Shown in pieces: positions 57,628 through 64,000 of a stretch of DNA of 64,000 bases. The notes under the pieces were generated by a model, which did no database searches, was not told where the DNA came from, and saw only the letters and a program-made list of their open reading frames with translations. A program made the translations under genes and the position numbers. Location of the stretch: positions 3,043,047-3,107,046 of the forward strand of contig OZ025210.1 in the NCBI GenBank assembly GCA_964019055.1, given 5' to 3'. The DNA is from Anthopleura xanthogrammica (Eukaryota > Cnidaria > Anthozoa > Actiniaria > Actiniidae). The first letter of the stretch is position 1, and each line of letters starts with the position of its first letter.

Positions 57628-60600
57628 ATGTCTGGAAAAACCAGCTCTCTTTGTCTAATGGCTATCAATTTAGTAGCAGTGTTTGGATTTTTTCTTCTCT
57701 ACATTCACTTTACTCTACAAACATCGTTTTTCATTACGGAGAAATTTACATCACAGCAAAAGACAAGGGGCAGCCAAGAGAAGACAAATCACAAAGAAAG
57801 AAAAATAAGAGGACATATCGCAGTGCATGAATGGAAAAACTTATGTAAAGGCTCCCTCCAACACTTGTTTAAGTCGACAGTGTTCCCAAAGCATCCTGAC
57901 ACCATTCACTTCGTTGACAAATCTCTAATCAGCTCTAGAAATCAGAATTCTGGAAGACGTTTGAGTGGGTATTTACATGTACCAGAGTCAGGGGTTTACA
58001 TGTTTCTTCTTCGTTCTAGTGAAGGTTCAGAGCTATGGCTTTCGGAAAGCAAGCATCATAAAGACTTGGAACTCGTCGCTAAAGTTCATCCAAAAAATAC
58101 CGAGTCAAAGACTGAGCAAAAATTTCAGTATTCAACAGAAATATTTTTGAACGAAGATTTAAGTCATCCTATTGAAATATTTCATTTTGGTGATTTTTTA
58201 GAAGTTAATTGGATCCAACCTGGAAAACATGAATTTGAAGTCATAGGAGAAAAACATATATCTCACGACACTAAGAGTCTAGGACATGAAGTACTTGCCC
58301 CTTGCCTCTACAAGAATAAGAACAAGGAGATGGATGAGAAAACAGTCTTGAAGTTCTCATTGATATCTTTCATAAGCCCAGCATGGGTAAGGAACAAAGC
58401 CATGCCAGTATGTTCCCTTGGTTTAGAGGATGGGATTTCGAGGACAAAGCAATCAAGATTTGCAGTTTTGAAGACAAATGTTGAGGTGATGTATAGTGAT
58501 CCTAATGGATATGAATTGGAAACGTGGAAAGAGAAGCCTGAAGTGAGATACTTGGTGGAGTTTTATATGAAGGGATTGGAAAAGGCATATACAAAGTAGG
58601 TAACTATGAAAACTGATACAATAACATGGCATTGAAAATCATATTAAATCCAATCTAATGCTAAATCATATAAATAAATTAATGCACCTATCAATTTAAG
58701 TCCCGTGGGGAAGGAGGGGGGGAGGTATTCAGGCAAAGGGTGGGGATTTGAAAAAAAAAATCCCCTAAAAAATTAAAATGCCCCAGGGTGGGGAAGTAGT
58801 TGTCGATTAGATTGCACCAAATTACACCAACCAATGGAAGAATTGTAATACATTTACTATAGAGTAAGCTTTTTTAAGTGATCAAACACCAGACCTAGGG
58901 ACACATGTTTGCCATCAAATCCCCATCCCTTGCCCGAATACCCTCCCCCCACCCTCACGGGACTTACATTGATAGGTGCATAAATATGTAAATATGTAAA
59001 TACCATTATTCTTAAATATCTTGAAATATGTTAATTATCATTATTAGAATTTTTTATCACCGTATAATATAATAATAATATTAATAATCTTTTATTTGTT
59101 ATAGCAGGCTGATTATTTGGCAGCTTTCGCTGATGTGGGCCTGCTTTCACTCACACTCACTACTACTACATTTACTACATTTACTACATTTACTACATTT
59201 AATAAACCACCATTCATTAATACGTCAACATTATCAACACAAAACGACATTTATATAAATATATGTATGCGAAAGCCAAACAAAGTATATTAAAAATTGA
59301 TAGATAGACTTTAAAAACATTTTTCACTTCGAGCATAATGTAACGTGTGATATTTTTTTCTTGTCAAACTTAGTAGATTCAAAGCAAAGCGAGTTTACAA
59401 AGTAGAGAAACTTTCCCTCTCGACAACACATGAGCCACTTTACCTGCTGGAGATTGAACTAGAGGTAGACGGTCTTGATTATCCTGAACGAGCTGTAGAA
59501 TACATCCACAAACCAAATACTTCTCATTTCTGTTATCCAAAAGGCTTCAACTGGAACAGAGATGCCTTTGTCAACGTTATCGTAGTAGTCAAAAACGAAA
59601 CAAAATGGCTTGAATTATTCATTGACAGAGTAGAGAAAGCCTTTGAGGAAGCTTTAGAAGTTGATTTGCACGTTATTGTAGTGGATTTTGATGAAACAGG
59701 ACTTGATATTGAAAGCATTTTAAAGGAAACGACACTGAAAGACAGGTTTACAGTCACCAAGATGGACGGACCGTACTCCAAGTCACGTGGCTTTAATAGG
59801 GGAGCCTCATTGGTTAAGGGGAATAATCCAATCATATTAGCATGTGATGTTCACGTGGACATTCCCGACACCCTCTTCGAAGATACGAAAAAGGTATGTG
59901 AATATTAAACGTTAATTTACGATTTTTGAAATAATTCTTTTTAAAATATATATTAAATTAAAACTTTTTTATTACTTTTACTTTTACTTTTTCTTGCGCT
60001 ATTTTTTTAAATAAACTGTTTTGAAATTATATTAAAGTGCGAATCAAAAACCGTGGGCATCCAGAAATATTTCAGAAATCATGCGTGTATCGTTCGTTGA
60101 CAGTCTTAAACAACTCTCTAACTGCAAGAGGTTCGACTGATTTGTAGTTAGATAACTTTCTTGTACTTAGAAAGTCGTTTCTGATTGTTCAATCGCAATC
60201 AACGATTTCTGAACTCATTTCTGGGTGCCCACGGTTTTTCGATTCGCACTGTAATTGTAAGGATTGCAAGCTACAATTAAAATAATTTAAACTTCCCCCG
60301 AGAAAAAGATTTTTTTTTTTAGATTAATCTACTCATTTTTGAATGATTTTGAAAGTACCCTAGCCCACTATATTGCTTGATTTTTCACAGCACTGTATCG
60401 AGGGACGCATGGCATTCGCTCCAGTTGTCCTTCAGCTTAACTGCAGTTCACATCCGGGGATCCAAAACCCAAGTGGCTCGTGGTGTTTCCATGGTTACGA
60501 CGTGATTGGCATTCACAAGAAGGATTGGACAAGGATTTCAGGTAACATCTTTTATATTCCATGAGATATTTTGATAATGTACCCATGTCAATGAGCAGAG

Positions 60601-60866
60601 TGAAGGAGCACTCGAATGGCTTTTGCTCTGAGCCAATAAAAACACGATACCATTTCTAACCCTTATTAACACTTTTCTAAGGAATGGATGAGACTCTGTT
60701 TGAACAGAAAGCGGACTGGGACCTAGTTCATAGAATTAGGATCTCAGGGCTGTCTGTAACACGATTCAAGTACCCAGGCCTTTACCGATACTATATGCCA
60801 CCACGTCCAAAAACCTCTGAAAGCAAACTCAACATGGAGCTGGGATATTTACAGAAAGATGTCTGA
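57628..60866 (+). CDS. PA14-domain beta-1,4-N-acetylgalactosaminyltransferase (B4GALNT3/4-like), four exons
   Basis: Exons: 57628-58595, 59374-59893, 60391-60541, 60682-60866; 607 residues, in phase. A short cytosolic tail and a membrane anchor (SLCLMAINLVAVFGFFLLYI, about 7-26) give a type II Golgi topology. Residues about 80-225 form a PA14-like domain with GYLHVPESGVYMFLLRSS and SELWLS, as in vertebrate B4GALNT3/4. The catalytic half includes FVNVIVVVKNE, a metal-site candidate DVH in LACDVHVDI, GYDVIGIHKKDW and DWDLVHRIRISGLSVTRFK. It should move GalNAc from UDP-GalNAc to GlcNAc-ended glycans. It is shorter than the vertebrate enzymes (about 1000 residues). The exon 2 acceptor is a tandem tagtag. 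It is convergent with the ZIP gene. Confidence 0.88.
58682..58984. repeat. TIR element in intron 1 of the GalNAc transferase gene
   Basis: The left end (tgcacctatcaatttaagtc with ccgtgggg) and the right end (cacgggacttacattgatag with gtgca) are inverted. G and C runs lie just inside, as in the element at 10782. Confidence 0.8.
60033..60253. repeat. TIR element in intron 2 of the GalNAc transferase gene
   Basis: The left end agtgcgaatcaaaaaccgtg with ggca is repeated inverted at the right end (tgcccacggtttttcgattc). The inner arms share cagaaat / atttctg. Confidence 0.85.
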
Positions 60867-60974
60867 TCTAGGATATATGGGATATCCTGATAGCAAAAAT
60901 AGTTTTTTGCGCACGATGCGAGATGCTGGCATGCACACCACTGCCGTAACAGCTTTACGTACTCCATCAATGCT

Positions 60975-63318
<2,344 letters not shown>

Positions 63319-64000
63319 CTGCAAAAACAATAATAAAAAAGAATAAAATGACAGCAAATTTAATTACTGGCAACAACAATACAACAATATTACTTAAGGT
63401 AATGCGATCGCGCATTTTTTTCCCATGAATTTTTTTGAAATTTGGCACAAATATTCCTTTTGAGCTGTAGTGTGAAAATATGAAATAAAAAATGGGGGTA
63501 CCCGGATCCGTTCGGAAGATATAATTTTTCAAAGACAATGCTTGCGGCCGTGTTTTCGGGGAAAATAAGACAAAGTAAACTAGAAGCTATCGTAGTCCAT
63601 ATGGCTTGAAGAAGTAGCATAAACGATTTCAAATGATACATACCTTAACACATTATGATTAAAACCCCAAAATTGTTCATTTTATTGTGTTCAGAATGAG
63701 TTCTCGATGTTTAAATGTCCAAAACAGTACATTTTGACTGTACTTTACGATCCGAATTTCCGGACATTTTCGCGATTTACTCAAAACTTAGTCGAATTAT
63801 CTACCTTCATTTTTGGATATGTTGTAGCTTTAGTAAACTTGGACTCACAGTGAAAAAATCAGGGTAGGTCACCGAGCAAGATTTTTAGATATTTCACGTT
63901 GAACGTGGAGAAAGGTCAAAATGTCTTATCTGCCATAGTTGAAAGACCTTGGCCACAGGAAACCCAATCACGAAAAAGTACTTTGAAAATTAACACTTCG
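63319..64000. other. Upstream intronic DNA of the ZIP gene
   Basis: An open frame continues upstream of 63318 on the minus strand, but the peptide there (IFRTDPGTPIFYF and following) looks like translated repeat and is preceded by no transporter-like segment. No further exon is claimed. Confidence 0.5.

Noticed and set aside
63319..63538. ZIP exon extending upstream as one continuous 134-residue frame
   Set aside because: A good acceptor (ttttgcag) lies at 63319-63320 in phase, and the upstream peptide reads like translated repeat rather than a ZIP N-terminus.

Overview
The window is eukaryotic nuclear DNA: intron-rich genes with GT-AG junctions, a tRNA gene without encoded CCA and with a Pol III T-run, AT-rich intergenic DNA, and dense short inverted-repeat elements (MITE-like), a tRNA-derived SINE and LINE remnants. 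The gene content (D-cysteine desulfhydrase-like genes in an animal setting beside a receptor tyrosine kinase with SRCR and Ig domains) and the repeat style suggest an anthozoan cnidarian, probably a stony coral. That is inference; no species-specific marker was seen.

Layout. 27-878 (+): single-exon ANKRD40. 2343-2798 (-): single-exon gamma-glutamylamine cyclotransferase/AIG2-like gene. 3633-10144 (-), 13803-18577 (-) and 20128-25375 (+): three paralogous nine-exon PLP-enzyme genes of the D-cysteine desulfhydrase / ACC deaminase family. The first two are in tandem and the third is inverted head-to-head with the second. All internal exon lengths match across the copies except one 3-base difference, but copy 3 has an in-frame TGA in exon 7. 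25648-26492: a LINE reverse-transcriptase tail and a 34-bp satellite carrying eleven perfect GTCACGTGAC E-boxes. 29879-42404 (+): a 17-exon receptor tyrosine kinase whose ectodomain reads vWA - SRCR - SRCR - Ig - Ig - Ig, one domain per phase-1/phase-1 exon. 44238-55860 (-): a 17-exon secreted M13 (neprilysin/ECE-type) metallopeptidase with a long EKP-rich linker. 56681-56752 (-): tRNA-Thr(CGU). 57628-60866 (+): a PA14-containing beta-1,4-GalNAc transferase (B4GALNT3/4 type). 60975-63318 (-): the 3' part of a ZIP (SLC39) metal transporter, convergent with the transferase and overlapping its 3' UTR.

Gene models were built by reading splice sites and checking codon phase at every junction. The two tandem desulfhydrase-like genes each sum to 1110 coding bases, the third to 1146, the kinase to 3303, the peptidase to 2805 and the transferase to 1824, all divisible by three. 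Apart from the desulfhydrase-like paralogues, the neighbouring genes show no obvious shared pathway. The best candidates for something undescribed are the vWA-SRCR-Ig receptor kinase and the triplicated desulfhydrase-like cluster with its broken or recoded third copy.
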